Shown in pieces: positions 9,002 to 19,158 of a stretch of 64,000 bases of DNA. The notes under the pieces were generated by a model. It made no database searches and had not been told where the DNA came from. It saw only the letters and a program-made list of their open reading frames with translations. Both the position numbers and the translations under genes were made by a program. The stretch spans positions 1,922,001-1,986,000 of the forward strand of contig NZ_CP009755.1 in NCBI RefSeq assembly GCF_000772085.1, given 5' to 3'. Numbering within the stretch: position 1 is the first letter of the stretch; each line of letters begins with the position of its first letter. The stretch comes from Curtobacterium sp. MR_MD2014 (GTDB lineage: Bacteria > Actinomycetota > Actinomycetes > Actinomycetales > Microbacteriaceae).

Positions 9002-10756
9002 TCAGATCGCGCGGACCGCCTCGAGCAGCTCGGCCACCGGGACGTCCCGACGCTCGCCCGAGCGGCGGTCCCAGAGCTCGACCACACCGTCGGCGGCGTT
9101 CCGCCCGGCGACGACGACGACGGGGACGCCGAGCAGCTCGGCGTCGCGGAGCTTCACGCCCGGGGACACCTTCGGACGGTCGTCGTACACGACGTCGTAC
9201 CGCTCGCCCTCGAGGCTGTCGATGAGCGACACAGCGAGGTCGTACGCGACCTGGTCCTTGCCCGTCGCCACGACGTGGACGTCGAACGGCGCGACCTCCT
9301 TCGGCCAGGCCAGGCCCTTCTCGTCGTTGTGCGCCTCGGCCAGGATCGCCATGATGCGCGTCACGCCGATGCCGTACGACCCCATGGTGACCGTCGCGAG
9401 CTTGCCGTTCTCGTCCTGCACCTTGAGGTCGAGCGCCTCGGCGTACTTGCGGCCGAGCTGGAAGACGTGACCGATCTCCATGCCGCGGGCGGTCTCGAGC
9501 GGGCCGGAGCCGTCCGGAGCGGGGTCGCCCGCACGGACGTCGGACACCTCGGCGACGCCGTCCGCGGAGAAGTCGCGACCCATCACGAGGCCGGAGACGT
9601 GGACGCCGCGCTCGTTCGCGCCGGTGATCCAGCTCGTCCCCTCGACCACGCGCGGGTCGACGAGGTAGCGGATGCCCGACGGGCTCGCGGAGCCGAGCAC
9701 CTGCGGGCCGATGTAGCCCTTCACGAAGACGCCCGGGTGCTTCCGGAAGTCGTCGTCGCCGGCGGCCTCGACCTCGGCCGGTGCGAAGGCGACCTCGGCG
9801 CGCTTCAGGTCGACCTCGCGGTCACCGGGCAGTCCGACCACGACGACCTCGCGGGTGCCGTCGAGGTGGGTCAGCGCCAGCACGACGTTCTTCAGCGTGT
9901 CAGCAGCGGTCCACGGTGCGCCGTCACGCGGGGCGACCTCGTTCGCGTGGGCGACGAGCGTGTCGATCGTCGGCGTGTCGGCAGCGGGCAGGAGCACGGG
10001 CTCGGGCTGCCCCGCGATCGGCAGGGCGTCGGGGACGGGCGTGTTGTACGCCTCGACGTTCGCCGCGTAGCCGCCGGCGCTGCGGACGAAGGTGTCCTCG
10101 CCGACGCCGATCGGGTGCAGGAACTCCTCGGACTTCGAGCCGCCCATCGCGCCGGCATCGGCCGCGACGATGACGTACTCGAGGCCCAGGCGGGCGAAGA
10201 TCCTCTCGTAGGCGTCGCGCATCACCTGGTAGCTGCGGTCGAGCCCCTCGTCGGTGAGGTCGAACGAGTACGCGTCCTTCATCGTGAACTCGCGGCCGCG
10301 CAGCAGACCGGCGCGCGGGCGGGCCTCGTCGCGGTACTTGTCCTGGATCTGGAACAGCGTGACGGGCAGGTCCTTGTACGAGCCGTACAGGTCCTTCACG
10401 AGGAGCGCGAACATCTCCTCGTGCGTCGGTGCGAGCAGGTAGTCGGAGCCCTTGCGGTCCTGCAGGCGGAACATGCCGTCGCCGTACTCGGTCCAGCGGT
10501 CCGTCGCCTCGTAGGGCTCGCGGGGCAGCAGCGCCGGCAGCAGGACCTCCTGCGCACCGGCGGCCACCATCTCCTCGCGGATGATGTCCTCGATCTTGCG
10601 CCGCACCCGCAGGCCGAGCGGGAGCCACGCGAAGATGCCCGGGGACTGACGACGGACGTACCCGGCGCGGACGAGCAGCTTGTGGCTCGTCACCTCGGCG
10701 TCGGAGGGGTCGTCGCGGAGCGTGCGGAGGAAGAGATGGGAGAGCCGTGTGACCAC
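9002..10756 (-). CDS. proS: Prolyl-tRNA synthetase (bacterial type)
   Basis: ProS charges tRNA-Pro. The 584-residue class II synthetase has the N-terminal [20 protein letters not shown] segment and motif 1 (ASHKL-type [11 protein letters not shown]). Motif 2 is around [17 protein letters not shown] ([14 protein letters not shown]), and motif 3 includes [14 protein letters not shown]. The region at about residues 230-390 matches the INS editing domain of bacterial-type enzymes, and the anticodon-binding domain is at the C-terminus ([10 protein letters not shown]). The start is GTG at 10756. It lies 38 bp downstream of ispG. Confidence 0.96.
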   Translation of the reverse strand: MVTRLSHLFLRTLRDDPSDAEVTSHKLLVRAGYVRRQSPGIFAWLPLGLRVRRKIEDIIREEMVAAGAQEVLLPALLPREPYEATDRWTEYGDGMFRLQDRKGSDYLLAPTHEEMFALLVKDLYGSYKDLPVTLFQIQDKYRDEARPRAGLLRGREFTMKDAYSFDLTDEGLDRSYQVMRDAYERIFARLGLEYVIVAADAGAMGGSKSEEFLHPIGVGEDTFVRSAGGYAANVEAYNTPVPDALPIAGQPEPVLLPAADTPTIDTLVAHANEVAPRDGAPWTAADTLKNVVLALTHLDGTREVVVVGLPGDREVDLKRAEVAFAPAEVEAAGDDDFRKHPGVFVKGYIGPQVLGSASPSGIRYLVDPRVVEGTSWITGANERGVHVSGLVMGRDFSADGVAEVSDVRAGDPAPDGSGPLETARGMEIGHVFQLGRKYAEALDLKVQDENGKLATVTMGSYGIGVTRIMAILAEAHNDEKGLAWPKEVAPFDVHVVATGKDQVAYDLAVSLIDSLEGERYDVVYDDRPKVSPGVKLRDAELLGVPVVVVAGRNAADGVVELWDRRSGERRDVPVAELLEAVRAI

Positions 10757-10794
10757 GGACGCAAGCCTAGCGGCGCGCGTCCGACGACGGCGGC

Positions 10795-11949
10795 TCAGGT
10801 CGTCGTGACGACCTGCGGGGTCCCGGTGGCGGCGTCCGGACCCATCTCGTCGGCGATGCGGTTCGCCTCCGCGATCAGCGTCTGCACGATCTCCCGCTCC
10901 GGGACGGTCCTGACGACCTGCCCCTTCACGAAGATCTGTCCCTTGCCGTTGCCGGAGGCCACGCCGAGGTCCGCCTCGCGCGCCTCGCCCGGGCCGTTCA
11001 CGACGCAGCCCATCACGGCGACGCGCAGGGGCACGGTCATGCCCTCGAGGCCCTTCGTCACGTCGTTGGCCAGCTGGTAGACGTCGACCTGTGCACGGCC
11101 GCAGCTCGGGCAGGAGACGATCTCGAGCTTGCGCTCACGCAGGTTGAGCGACTGCAGGATCTGCAGGCCGACCTTGACCTCCTGTGCAGGGGGCGCGGAC
11201 AGCGAGACGCGGATGGTGTCGCCGATGCCCTCGGCGAGCAGGATGCCGAACGCGGTGGCGCTCTTGATCGTGCCCTGGAACTCCGGCCCGGCCTCGGTGA
11301 CACCGAGGTGCAGCGGCCAGTCCCCCGCGGCGGCGAGCTGACGGTACGCCTTCACCATGACGATCGGGTCGTTGTGCTTGACCGAGATCTTGAAGTCGTG
11401 GAAGTCGTGCTCCTCGAAGAGCGATGCCTCCCACACGGCGGACTCGACGAGCGCCTCGGGCGTGGCCTTGCCGTACTTCTGCAGCAGGCTCGGTTCGAGC
11501 GACCCGGCGTTGACACCGATGCGCAGCGACACCCCGGCGTCCTTCGCGGCCCGGGCGATCGCACCGACCTGGTCGTCGAACTTCCGGATGTTGCCCGGGT
11601 TCACGCGGACGGCGGCGCACCCGGCGTCGATGGCCTGGAAGACGTACTTCGGCTGGAAGTGGATGTCGGCGATGACCGGGATCTGCGACTTCTTGGCGAT
11701 GATCGGCAGTGCGTCGGCGTCGTCCTGGCTCGGGACGGCGACGCGGACGATGTCGCAGCCGGACGCCGTGAGCTCGGCGATCTGCTGCAGCGTCGCGTTG
11801 ATGTTCGTCGTCGGCGTCGTCGTCATCGACTGCACGGAGACCGGGGCGTCACCGCCCACGAGGACCTTCCCCACCCGGATCTGCCGCGACTTCCGACGCG
11901 GGCTCAGGGTTTCGGGGACTTTCGGCAGACCGAGGTTCACTGCTGGCAC
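10795..11949 (-). CDS. ispG: 4-hydroxy-3-methylbut-2-enyl diphosphate synthase IspG (GcpE)
   Basis: IspG is the [4Fe-4S] enzyme of the MEP isoprenoid pathway that reduces MEcPP to HMBPP. The product is 384 residues. It shows [11 protein letters not shown] near residue 40, a TIM-barrel region, and the cluster ligands in [13 protein letters not shown] and [11 protein letters not shown] near the C-terminus. GTG at 11949 gives a short N-terminal arm ([22 protein letters not shown]) typical of actinobacterial homologs; GTG at 11940 is an alternative. It lies close to dxr and rseP, but is separated from them by a hydrolase/permease pair. Confidence 0.95.
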   Translation of the reverse strand: MPAVNLGLPKVPETLSPRRKSRQIRVGKVLVGGDAPVSVQSMTTTPTTNINATLQQIAELTASGCDIVRVAVPSQDDADALPIIAKKSQIPVIADIHFQPKYVFQAIDAGCAAVRVNPGNIRKFDDQVGAIARAAKDAGVSLRIGVNAGSLEPSLLQKYGKATPEALVESAVWEASLFEEHDFHDFKISVKHNDPIVMVKAYRQLAAAGDWPLHLGVTEAGPEFQGTIKSATAFGILLAEGIGDTIRVSLSAPPAQEVKVGLQILQSLNLRERKLEIVSCPSCGRAQVDVYQLANDVTKGLEGMTVPLRVAVMGCVVNGPGEAREADLGVASGNGKGQIFVKGQVVRTVPEREIVQTLIAEANRIADEMGPDAATGTPQVVTTT

Positions 11950-11978
11950 GGGTGTGACTCTACGCGCTCCCGGTGACG

Positions 11979-12554
11979 TCACACCTGGTCGGTGACCAGG
12001 TCCGCCCCGCGGTCCACGACCGTGATGAGCGGCCCGTACAGCCGCATGAGCGCGAGGGCACGCTCGTGGTCCTCGTCGCTCGCGCCGGCGCACGCGTCGG
12101 CGACGACCGTGACGGTCGCTCCCGCGTCCGCCGCAGCCAGCGCGGTGGACACGACGCAGCAGTCGGTGGACACCCCGGTGAGCACGAGGTGCGGGTGCTC
12201 GCCGACGACGGCCCGGAGGCCCGCTCCCCACTTGCCGAACGTCGGCTCGGTGACGACGGGGTCGCCGTGGGCCGTCGCCGCAGCCGAGAAGGGGGCGGTC
12301 AGGTCGTACAGGGGGTCGGTGTCGGGCACGAGCGCGAACGACCACTCGCGGTAGTAGGGCACCCACGCGCCCTGCGGGCGCTCGGGCGCGACGAACCGGG
12401 TGAACACGGTGCGCCCGGCGAACCGCGGGAGCAGCCGTCGCGTCCCGGCAGCGGCGTCGTCGTACCGCGGTGTCGCCCACGGGCTGTCGCCGGCGAAGAC
12501 CTCCTGCAGGTCGATCGCGACGAGCCAGGCGTCGGTCGGGACCGTGACGCTCAT
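11979..12554 (-). CDS. Isochorismatase-family cysteine hydrolase
   Basis: The product is 191 residues of the isochorismatase-like fold. The catalytic triad residues are visible: Asp in AIDLQEVF (about residue 15), Lys in [10 protein letters not shown] (about 106), and Cys in [12 protein letters not shown] (about 132), with the typical cis-peptide loop before the cysteine. Members hydrolyse nicotinamide, N-carbamoylsarcosine, ureidoacrylate or isochorismate. Its ATG overlaps the upstream NCS1 permease stop by four bases (ATGA, 12551-12554), so a transported nucleobase-related amide is the most reasonable substrate class. That is inference, and the specific substrate is unknown. Confidence 0.88.
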   Translation of the reverse strand: MSVTVPTDAWLVAIDLQEVFAGDSPWATPRYDDAAAGTRRLLPRFAGRTVFTRFVAPERPQGAWVPYYREWSFALVPDTDPLYDLTAPFSAAATAHGDPVVTEPTFGKWGAGLRAVVGEHPHLVLTGVSTDCCVVSTALAAADAGATVTVVADACAGASDEDHERALALMRLYGPLITVVDRGADLVTDQV

Positions 12555-13999
12555 GCGTCGTGCTCCTGGCGGCGGATCGTCCCGCGCGCCGTGAGCAGCG
12601 TGCCGGCGAAGCCGATGACCAGGGCGACGAGGACCCCGAGGTTCGCGTACGCCCAGGCGCCCTCGCGGCCGCCGAGGCCGAACGGTCCCAGCAGGTACCC
12701 CTGCCAGTTGAGCCACGCGGGCACACCGTACGTGTTCGTGACGAGTCCCCAGCCGAGCACCGTCCCGAGCAGGACGAGCCCGATCGCGGCCCAGCGCACG
12801 TCCCCGTAGCGACCGCGCACGTCGTCGAGCTCGCCGTCGGCGTAGGCCCGACGCCGCAACACCACGTCGGCGACGAACACCCCGGCCCACGCGGCGATCG
12901 GGACGCCGAGCGTGACGAGGAACGCCTGGAACGGCGAGATGAAGTCCTTCGCGAAGAAGACGACGTACACGGCGCCGGCGACCATGAACACGCCGTCGAC
13001 GCCCGCCGCGACCGGCCGCGGGATCCGCACGCCGGCGCTGAGCAGCGCCAGGCCCGACGAGTAGATGTCGAGCACGGCACCGCCGACGAGTCCGAGGATC
13101 GCCACGAGGGCGAACGGCACGAGGAACCAGACCGGCAGGATCGTCGTCAGCGCGCCGATCGGGTCCGCGCCGATCGCGGCGTTCAGGTCCTCCGACGAGC
13201 CGGCGAGCAGGACGCCGACGACGACGAGGACCGCGGGCGCCAGGGCGCCGCCGAACGTCGTCCACCAGACCACGCCGCCCGTCGAGGACGTCCGCGGGAG
13301 GTACCGCGAGTAGTCCGCCGCCGCGTTGACCCAGCCGAGGCCGAAGCCCGTCATCACGAGCACCAGCGCGCCGATGACGTTCTGCGCGCTGCCCGCCGGC
13401 AGGGCGCCGAGGGTGCCGAGGTCGATCGAGGGCACCGCGAGGACCACGTACACGACGGTGAGCACGGCGGTCACGACGGTGATGACGGTCTGCAGGCGCA
13501 TGATCACGTCGAAGCCCGCGATCCCGGCCCCGACCACCAGGGCCGCGACGACGACGAGGGCGACGAGCTTCGTCACCACACCGTCGTCCCAGCCGAGCTC
13601 GCGGAACACCGTCGAGGTGGCGAGCACCGCGAGCGACGCCAGTGCGGTCTCCCACCCGACCGTCAGGACCCAGCTGAGGAACGACGGCAGCCGGTTCCCC
13701 CGCACGCCGAAGGCCGCGCGGCTCAGCACCATCGTCGGAGCCGACCCCCGCTTGCCCGCGATCGCCACGATGCCGCACAGCAGGAACGAGAAGGCCACCC
13801 CGACGACGGACACGATCGTGGCCTGCGCCAGGGAGATGCCGAAGCCGAGGACGAACGAACCGTAGCTCAGCCCGAGCACCGACACGTTGGCGGCGAACCA
13901 CGGCCAGAACAGCCCGCGCGGGCGCCCCTTCCGGTCGGACTCGGCGATGACGTCGATGCCCTGGCGCTCGACGGCGCGGACCTCTGGCGCGGTGCTCAT
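12551..13999 (-). CDS. NCS1-family cytosine/purine/allantoin-type permease
   Basis: The product is 482 residues with twelve predicted transmembrane helices and the NCS1 N-terminal signature ([20 protein letters not shown], about residues 32-51) and Gly-rich helix 1. NCS1 proteins import nucleobases, hydantoins, allantoin or thiamin precursors with Na+ or H+. ATG at 13999 begins the conserved cytoplasmic N-terminus. It is translationally coupled to an isochorismatase-like hydrolase, which suggests import followed by hydrolysis of a nitrogen compound. The pair sits between ispG and rseP, genes that are usually adjacent in actinobacteria. Confidence 0.88.
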   Translation of the reverse strand: MSTAPEVRAVERQGIDVIAESDRKGRPRGLFWPWFAANVSVLGLSYGSFVLGFGISLAQATIVSVVGVAFSFLLCGIVAIAGKRGSAPTMVLSRAAFGVRGNRLPSFLSWVLTVGWETALASLAVLATSTVFRELGWDDGVVTKLVALVVVAALVVGAGIAGFDVIMRLQTVITVVTAVLTVVYVVLAVPSIDLGTLGALPAGSAQNVIGALVLVMTGFGLGWVNAAADYSRYLPRTSSTGGVVWWTTFGGALAPAVLVVVGVLLAGSSEDLNAAIGADPIGALTTILPVWFLVPFALVAILGLVGGAVLDIYSSGLALLSAGVRIPRPVAAGVDGVFMVAGAVYVVFFAKDFISPFQAFLVTLGVPIAAWAGVFVADVVLRRRAYADGELDDVRGRYGDVRWAAIGLVLLGTVLGWGLVTNTYGVPAWLNWQGYLLGPFGLGGREGAWAYANLGVLVALVIGFAGTLLTARGTIRRQEHDA

Positions 14000-14046
14000 G
14001 CGCCGAGCGTAGTGGGCAGCGCGACCCGCGTGCGCGAGCGGCCGCG

Positions 14047-15381
14047 CTACCCGAACAGGTTCACGGGACGCACGATGTCGGCGTAGATGAGCAGCGCGCT
14101 CATCCCGGCCAGCAGCACCACGACGACCATCGTCAGCGGCATCGACTTCGCCAGGTCGATCGCGCCCGGGTCCGGCTTGCCGACGAGCAGGTACGCACGG
14201 CGCTTCACGGCCTCCCACAGCGCACCGGCGATGTGCCCGCCGTCGAGCGGCAGGAGCGGCACCATGTTCAGCACGAACAGGCCGATGTTGAGCGAGGCGA
14301 GCAGCCCGAGGATCGTGTACGCCTTGTCGACCACCGGCACGCCGCTCATCGACGAGACCTCGCCGATCGCCCGACCGACGCCGACGACCGACACCGGGCT
14401 GTCCTGCGTCCGCTCCTGCGCGCCGAAGGCCGCGTTCCAGACGGCGACCAGACGCTGCGGCAGGTCGATGATGAGGTGCGCCGACGCGGCGATCTGCGCC
14501 CCGGTCGCGGGCAGCACCGCCGCCGGCGACTGCCGGACCAGCGACTGCCCGATGCTGACACCGACCACGCCCACGCGCTGGGTCTTCGTCGAGCCGTCCG
14601 CGTTCTTCGCGACCGTGCCCTGCTCGGTGACGACGTCGCGGGTCGCGAGCTGCGGCGTGACCTCGAGCGTCCGCCGCTGGCCGTCACGCTCCACGACGAC
14701 GCTGACGCTCTCCCCTGCCGACCGCTGGAACACCCGGGACACCTCGGCGATCGTCGGGTCCTGCTGCCCGTCCACCGCGAGCACGACGTCGCCGTCGCGG
14801 ATGCCCGCCTGCTTCGCGGGCGATTCGGCATCCCCGGCGGTGCAGGTCGTCGCGCTGCTCGTCGGCAGCACGCAGTCGACGCTCGACGTGAAGGTGGTGG
14901 TCGGCGCGCCGAACCCGCACAGCAGCACGCCGAACAGCACGATGCCGATCACCAGGTTCATGGCGGGCCCCGCGACCATGACGATGATCCGCTTCCACGG
15001 CGTCAGCCGGTAGAACGCGCGGGAGTCGTCGCCGCCGGAGTCGGCGATCTGCTCCGCGCTGGCCTGGCGGGCGTCCTGCACGAACGCGCCGTACATGCCG
15101 GTGTTCGTGATCGCGTTCGGCCGGCCCGATGCACGCGGCTTGAGCATGCCGACCATGGAGATGTACCCGCCGAGCAGGATCGGTCGGATGCCGTACTCGG
15201 TCTCCCCCCGTCGGAAGGACCAGATCGCCTTGCCGAAGCCGAGGGAGTACTGCGTGACCTTCACCCCGAAGAGCTTCGCGAACGACAGGTGTCCGAGTTC
15301 GTGGAGTCCGATCGAGACCAGCAGGCCGACGATGAAGACGACCACGCCGAGGACGAAGAGGAGCACGGATTCGACGGTCAC
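14047..15381 (-). CDS. rseP: Site-2 protease RseP-like (M50 zinc metalloprotease with PDZ)
   Basis: This intramembrane protease cleaves anti-sigma factors and other membrane proteins. The product has a first helix ending in the zinc motif HELGH (SIGLHELGHLSF, about residues 20-31), a central PDZ domain (about residues 150-260), and a C-terminal helix with NMVPLLPLDGGHI, which carries the third zinc ligand. GTG at 15381 is chosen because family members begin just before the first helix; an in-frame ATG at 15408 would add nine residues. It is downstream of dxr, the usual actinobacterial order. Confidence 0.92.
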   Translation of the reverse strand: MTVESVLLFVLGVVVFIVGLLVSIGLHELGHLSFAKLFGVKVTQYSLGFGKAIWSFRRGETEYGIRPILLGGYISMVGMLKPRASGRPNAITNTGMYGAFVQDARQASAEQIADSGGDDSRAFYRLTPWKRIIVMVAGPAMNLVIGIVLFGVLLCGFGAPTTTFTSSVDCVLPTSSATTCTAGDAESPAKQAGIRDGDVVLAVDGQQDPTIAEVSRVFQRSAGESVSVVVERDGQRRTLEVTPQLATRDVVTEQGTVAKNADGSTKTQRVGVVGVSIGQSLVRQSPAAVLPATGAQIAASAHLIIDLPQRLVAVWNAAFGAQERTQDSPVSVVGVGRAIGEVSSMSGVPVVDKAYTILGLLASLNIGLFVLNMVPLLPLDGGHIAGALWEAVKRRAYLLVGKPDPGAIDLAKSMPLTMVVVVLLAGMSALLIYADIVRPVNLFG

Positions 15382-15438
15382 CGTCAGAGGGTACGGGACC
15401 CTTCCCATGACGGAGCCGAACGCGCCCTGAGAGGTCTG

Positions 15439-15468
15439 CCGTGCCTCCCGGCCGGCCTGGAGGCACGG
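15439..15468. repeat. Palindromic copy of the GGCCTGGAGGC intergenic repeat; likely hairpin between dxr and rseP
   Basis: A ten-bp stem (15439-15448 with 15459-15468) surrounds a GC loop. The right arm (from 15452) matches the sequence at 57811-57828 with one mismatch, and 15457-15474 is identical over 18 bases to the reverse strand at 48544-48561 beside prmC. It may act as terminator or mRNA processing hairpin. Confidence 0.65.
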
Positions 15469-15526
15469 ATCACCGTGGGCGCACCCGTCGCGCGACCGCG
15501 CGGCGGGCTCGCGACGCCCGGGTGCG

Positions 15527-16612
15527 TCAGCGGGCCAGCAGGCGGTCCGCCGTCACGCGCGCCCAGCGCTCCGCCGCCAGGACGCCGTCGAGGGAGGACT
15601 CCCCCGCGGTGTGCTCGTCGACGACGCGACGGACGGTGTCGACGATGTCGAGGAAGCCGATCGCACCCGCGTGGAACGCGGCGACCGCCTGCTCGTTCGC
15701 CGCGTTGAAGACCGCCGGGAAGGTCCCACCCAGCACGCCCACGTGCTTGGCCAGGTCGACGGCGCCGAACGCCTCGGCGTCGAGCGGTTCGAACGTCCAG
15801 GTGCTCGCGGTCGTCCAGTCCAGCGGGACCCCGACGCCGGGCACCCGGTCCGGCCAGGCGAGGCCGAGCGCGATGGGCAGCCGCATGTCCGGCGGTGAGG
15901 CCTGGGCGATCGTCGACCCGTCGACGAACTCGACCATCGAGTGCACGATCGACTGGGCGTGCACGGTGACGTCGATGCGGTCGTAGGGCACGCCGAACAG
16001 CAGGTGCGCCTCGATGACCTCGAGCCCCTTGTTCACCAGCGTGGCGGAGTTCGTCGTCACCACCAGGCCCATGTCCCACGTCGGATGCGCGAGGGCCTCG
16101 GCCGGGGTGACGTCGCGCAGGCTCTCCCGTGAGCGTCCGCGGAACGGTCCGCCGCTGGCCGTGAGCACCAGGCGGCGGACCTCCGCGTCGGAACCGGAGC
16201 GCAGCGCCTGCGCGATCGCGGAGTGCTCGCTGTCGACGGGCACGATCTGCCCGGGACGGGCGGCGGCCTGCACGAGCGCACCGCCGACGATCAGGCTCTC
16301 CTTGTTCGCCAGGGCGAGCGTCGCACCGGACTCCAGCGCGGCGAGCGTCGGACCCAGGCCGACGGAACCCGTGATGCCGTTGAGCACGACGTCCGCCTCG
16401 ACGCTCCGGACGAGGCGTTCGGCGTCGGCCGCGCCGAAGGCGGTGTCACGGACGTGGAACCGCTCGGCCTGTTCGGCGACGAGGGCACGGTTCGTGCCGG
16501 CGGTCAGGCCGACGACCTCGAAGCGGTCGGGGTTCCGGGCGACGACGTCGAGGGCCTGGGTGCCGATCGAGCCCGTGCTGCCGAGGACGACGATGCGACG
16601 CCTGGTCGGCAC
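15527..16612 (-). CDS. dxr: 1-deoxy-D-xylulose 5-phosphate reductoisomerase
   Basis: Dxr makes 2-C-methyl-D-erythritol 4-phosphate, the second step of the MEP pathway. The 361-residue product has the NADPH fold [14 protein letters not shown] at the N-terminus, NKESLIVGG (about residues 118-126), the metal-binding [11 protein letters not shown], the flexible-loop region SGGPFR, and HPTWDMG. The start is GTG at 16612, three bases after the FKBP lipoprotein stop, which indicates co-transcription with it. The gene is complete and normal in length. Confidence 0.96.
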   Translation of the reverse strand: MPTRRRIVVLGSTGSIGTQALDVVARNPDRFEVVGLTAGTNRALVAEQAERFHVRDTAFGAADAERLVRSVEADVVLNGITGSVGLGPTLAALESGATLALANKESLIVGGALVQAAARPGQIVPVDSEHSAIAQALRSGSDAEVRRLVLTASGGPFRGRSRESLRDVTPAEALAHPTWDMGLVVTTNSATLVNKGLEVIEAHLLFGVPYDRIDVTVHAQSIVHSMVEFVDGSTIAQASPPDMRLPIALGLAWPDRVPGVGVPLDWTTASTWTFEPLDAEAFGAVDLAKHVGVLGGTFPAVFNAANEQAVAAFHAGAIGFLDIVDTVRRVVDEHTAGESSLDGVLAAERWARVTADRLLAR

Positions 16613-16615
16613 GGG

Positions 16616-17587
16616 TCAGCCCTTGGCGAGGACGTCGACGACGAAGACGAGGGAAGCGTCCTTCGGGATGCCCGAGCCCTCGGGCGGGTTCGAGCCGTAG
16701 GCGTCCTCGGGCGTGGTCACGATGAGGACCTGGGACCCGACCTTCTGCCCGACGAGCCCGGTGACGAAGCCCTTGATGAGCGAGCCCTCGGAGACGGTGA
16801 AGGTGGTCGGAGCACCCTTCGACCACGAGGAGTCGAACTCCTTGCCGTCCGCCAGGGTCACGCCCTTGTACTGCACGAGCGCGGTGTCACCGTTCTCGAT
16901 CGTCGCGCCGTCGCCCTGCTTGAGGACCTCGACCTCGGTCTTCGACGGGGCCGTCGCACCGGACGGGATCGTGATCTCCGGCTCGCCGCTCGCCTTGTCC
17001 TCGACCGTGGGCAGCGACGGGTCCTGCGTCTGCGGCGTGCCCGTCGCCTTCGTCGGGGTCTGCGCGACGACGTCCGCCACGACGACGATCTCGCCGCCGG
17101 TGTTGAAGCCGAGCGCCGACGACTCACCGACCACCGCGACGCGGTCCCCGACCTTCGTGCAGGCGAGCAGCGCGCCGAAGCCGGTCCCGCCGACGGAGAG
17201 CACCTGCGGGTTCCCCTGGTCGAACCCGACCGCGCCGAGCTTCGAGGCGTCCGAGGCCTTGTAGACGGCGTACGACACCTGGGCGAACTCGCCGCTCTTG
17301 AGCGCCTTGCCCGAGCCCTGCACCACCGTGGTGGCCTGCGGGGTCTCCGCGCTGAGGCCCTTGTCGAAGGTGACCTTCGGCGCCTCCGACCCGGCGACCG
17401 CGCCGGTGACCGCGATGCGCTTCGACGCCGAGCCCGACTCCGGGCACGACGAGATGGGCGTCGCCGTGGCGCTGGCGGACGCGCTGGGCGAGGCCGAGGC
17501 GTCACCCGAGCCGTTCCCGGAGCAGGCGGCGAGTCCGAGCACGACGGCTGGGACGATGGCGATCGGGAGCAGGCGGAGACGCTTCAC
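16616..17587 (-). CDS. Lipoprotein with two FKBP-type peptidyl-prolyl isomerase domains
   Basis: The product is 323 residues. It starts with a lipoprotein signal peptide (lipobox LAAC, cysteine at about residue 22) and a Ser/Ala-rich linker. A degenerate FKBP-like domain follows (about 60-170), and then a canonical FKBP domain (about 200-320) with GDTALVQYKGVTLADGKEFD, FTVSEGSLIKGF and SGIPKDASLVFVVDVL. It should sit on the outer face of the membrane and assist folding of exported proteins. It is six bases downstream of osmC and directly upstream of dxr. The first domain lacks several active-site aromatics, so only the second is likely catalytic. Confidence 0.88.
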   Translation of the reverse strand: MKRLRLLPIAIVPAVVLGLAACSGNGSGDASASPSASASATATPISSCPESGSASKRIAVTGAVAGSEAPKVTFDKGLSAETPQATTVVQGSGKALKSGEFAQVSYAVYKASDASKLGAVGFDQGNPQVLSVGGTGFGALLACTKVGDRVAVVGESSALGFNTGGEIVVVADVVAQTPTKATGTPQTQDPSLPTVEDKASGEPEITIPSGATAPSKTEVEVLKQGDGATIENGDTALVQYKGVTLADGKEFDSSWSKGAPTTFTVSEGSLIKGFVTGLVGQKVGSQVLIVTTPEDAYGSNPPEGSGIPKDASLVFVVDVLAKG

Positions 17588-17593
17588 GAGGCC

Positions 17594-18070
17594 CTATCCT
17601 GCCGCACGCACCTTGGTGACGGGCGTGTGGTGGACGGGGAACGCCACCGAGCGCGCGATGAAGCACAGGCGGTTCGCCTCGGCGTGGGCGGCCTCGACGT
17701 CCGCGACGCGGTCGGCCTCGAGCACGGTGACGACAGGGTGGAGGGTGACCTCGGTGACCTCGCCGGTACCGTCGCGGTGCACGTCGAGCGAGGCCGTCGC
17801 CGTGTCCTCGTAGTCGACCACGGTGAAGCCCCGCTGCACGGCGACGTACAGGTAGCTCATCATGTGGCACTGGGCGAGGGCGCCGAGCAGCATCTCCTCG
17901 GGGTTCCACCGGTCGCGGTCGCCGCGGAACGCGGGGTCCGCCGAACCGGCGATGGCGTGCTTGCCCGGCGCCGTGACCTCGTGGTCGCGGCCGTAGTCGC
18001 GGTAGCCGCTCGTCCCGGTGCCGCGGTCACCCGTCCAGCGGACGGAGACCTCGTACGTGTGGTCGGTCAC
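17594..18070 (-). CDS. OsmC/Ohr family protein
   Basis: The product is 158 residues of the OsmC family, which includes hydroperoxide reductases that act through two cysteines. Visible features are the N-terminal WTGDRGTGTSGYRDY strand and NPEEMLLGALAQCHMMSYLYVA, with the first conserved cysteine. The second motif is NRLCFIARSVAFPV, with the second cysteine. Both reactive cysteines are present. The GTG start at 18070 has a GAAGGAG ribosome site six to seven bases upstream. It is divergent from the asparaginase gene. Confidence 0.88.
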   Translation of the reverse strand: MTDHTYEVSVRWTGDRGTGTSGYRDYGRDHEVTAPGKHAIAGSADPAFRGDRDRWNPEEMLLGALAQCHMMSYLYVAVQRGFTVVDYEDTATASLDVHRDGTGEVTEVTLHPVVTVLEADRVADVEAAHAEANRLCFIARSVAFPVHHTPVTKVRAAG

Positions 18071-18128
18071 GGTGCGCTCCTTCGTGCGTGCTGCTGGGTG
18101 CTGGACGTGGCGCCTGCCGGCCCCTCGC

Positions 18129-18134
18129 TACGAT
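18129..18134 (+). promoter_or_regulatory. Candidate -10 of the asparaginase gene
   Basis: TACGAT ends six bases before the ATG at 18141, spacing that fits a leaderless transcript. No Shine-Dalgarno precedes this ATG. The -35 is not clear. Confidence 0.45.
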
Positions 18135-18140
18135 GACGGC

Positions 18141-19133
18141 ATGACGGTGAGCCACGACGTCCGCACAGACCGCCATCCTCTCACCGCCGAGGGCTCCGTC
18201 GAGCTCGCGGTGCTGGACCGGAACGGCTTCGACGAGAGCCGGCACGTCGGTGCCGGCGTCGTCGTCGCGGCCGACGGGACCGTGCTCGACGCCGTCGGCG
18301 ACGTGACGGCGAGCGTGTACCCCCGCTCCACGATGAAGCCCTTCCAGGCCCTCGCCGTCCGTCGCGCCGGCGCGGTCTTCAGCGACGACGAGCTCGTGCT
18401 CACGACGGCGAGTCACGCCGGCACCGCTGCGCACCAGGCCCTCGCGCTGCACATGCTCGAGTCCTTCGACCACGTCGAGTCCGACCTGGGCTGCCCGCCC
18501 GACCTGCCGTTCGACCGAGCCACCGCCCGCACCATGGACGGCCCGCGGCGCCTGGCGATGAACTGCTCGGGCAAGCACGCCGGGATGCTCGCCGCGTGCC
18601 GGGTGAACGGCTGGGACGAGGCGACCTACCTCGACGTGGCGCACCCGCTGCAGCAGCGGGTCCGGGAGACCGTGGAGGAGTACACCGGCGAGACCGTCGA
18701 CGTCGTCGGCACGGACGGCTGCGGCGCGCCCGTGTTCCCGCTCACCCTGCAGGGGCTCGCCCGTGGGTTCGCGGCTGTCGTCGCCCGTTCGGACTCGGAC
18801 ACCGCGGCACTCGTGGACGCGGTGCTCGACCACCCGTGGGCGATCGACGGTGTGGGCCGGGCGAACACGGTGACGATCGAACGACTCCGGGTGCTCGCGA
18901 AGTTCGGTGCCGAGGGCGTGATGGTGATGGGGCTCCCCGGTGGAGCGGCGGTCGCGGTCAAGACGCTCGACGGGTCGCAGCGTGCCGGGACGCTCGCGGC
19001 GCTCACGCTGCTCGAGCGGAACGGCATGGTGGACGCCGCGGGCGTCGCCGACGTGCTGGCCGCCACCGGCGAGCAGGTGCTCGGTGGCGGCGTGCCGGTC
19101 GGTGCCGTGCGCGCGGGGGCCGGACTGCGCTGA
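18141..19133 (+). CDS. Asparaginase of the PF06089 (thermolabile L-asparaginase-like) family
   Basis: The product is 330 residues. It matches the R. etli-type asparaginase family, which is unrelated to E. coli AnsA/B. The motifs are ASVYPRSTMKPFQALA with the Ser/Lys pair (about residues 56-71), TTASHAGTAAHQ, MNCSGKHAGMLAAC with conserved Cys and Lys (about residues 135-148), and GTDGCGAPVFPLTL. The enzyme should deamidate L-asparagine. ATG at 18141 is supported by the TACGAT -10 six bases upstream. The gene stands alone on the plus strand between osmC and the surface/signalling locus. Confidence 0.9.
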   Translation: MTVSHDVRTDRHPLTAEGSVELAVLDRNGFDESRHVGAGVVVAADGTVLDAVGDVTASVYPRSTMKPFQALAVRRAGAVFSDDELVLTTASHAGTAAHQALALHMLESFDHVESDLGCPPDLPFDRATARTMDGPRRLAMNCSGKHAGMLAACRVNGWDEATYLDVAHPLQQRVRETVEEYTGETVDVVGTDGCGAPVFPLTLQGLARGFAAVVARSDSDTAALVDAVLDHPWAIDGVGRANTVTIERLRVLAKFGAEGVMVMGLPGGAAVAVKTLDGSQRAGTLAALTLLERNGMVDAAGVADVLAATGEQVLGGGVPVGAVRAGAGLR

Positions 19134-19158
19134 CCGCCGGCTGCCCGACACGGCACGG

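Noticed and set aside
11950-11978. N-terminal extension of ispG across the gap toward the hydrolase gene
   Set aside because: The frame is open upstream, but the added sequence belongs to the antisense or other-frame translation of the hydrolase and permease, and homologous IspG proteins start near GTG 11949.
12001-19100. Biosynthetic or defence island
   Set aside because: The region holds housekeeping MEP-pathway genes, an isomerase, OsmC and an asparaginase. Nothing resembling toxin-antitoxin, restriction-modification or phage genes was found.
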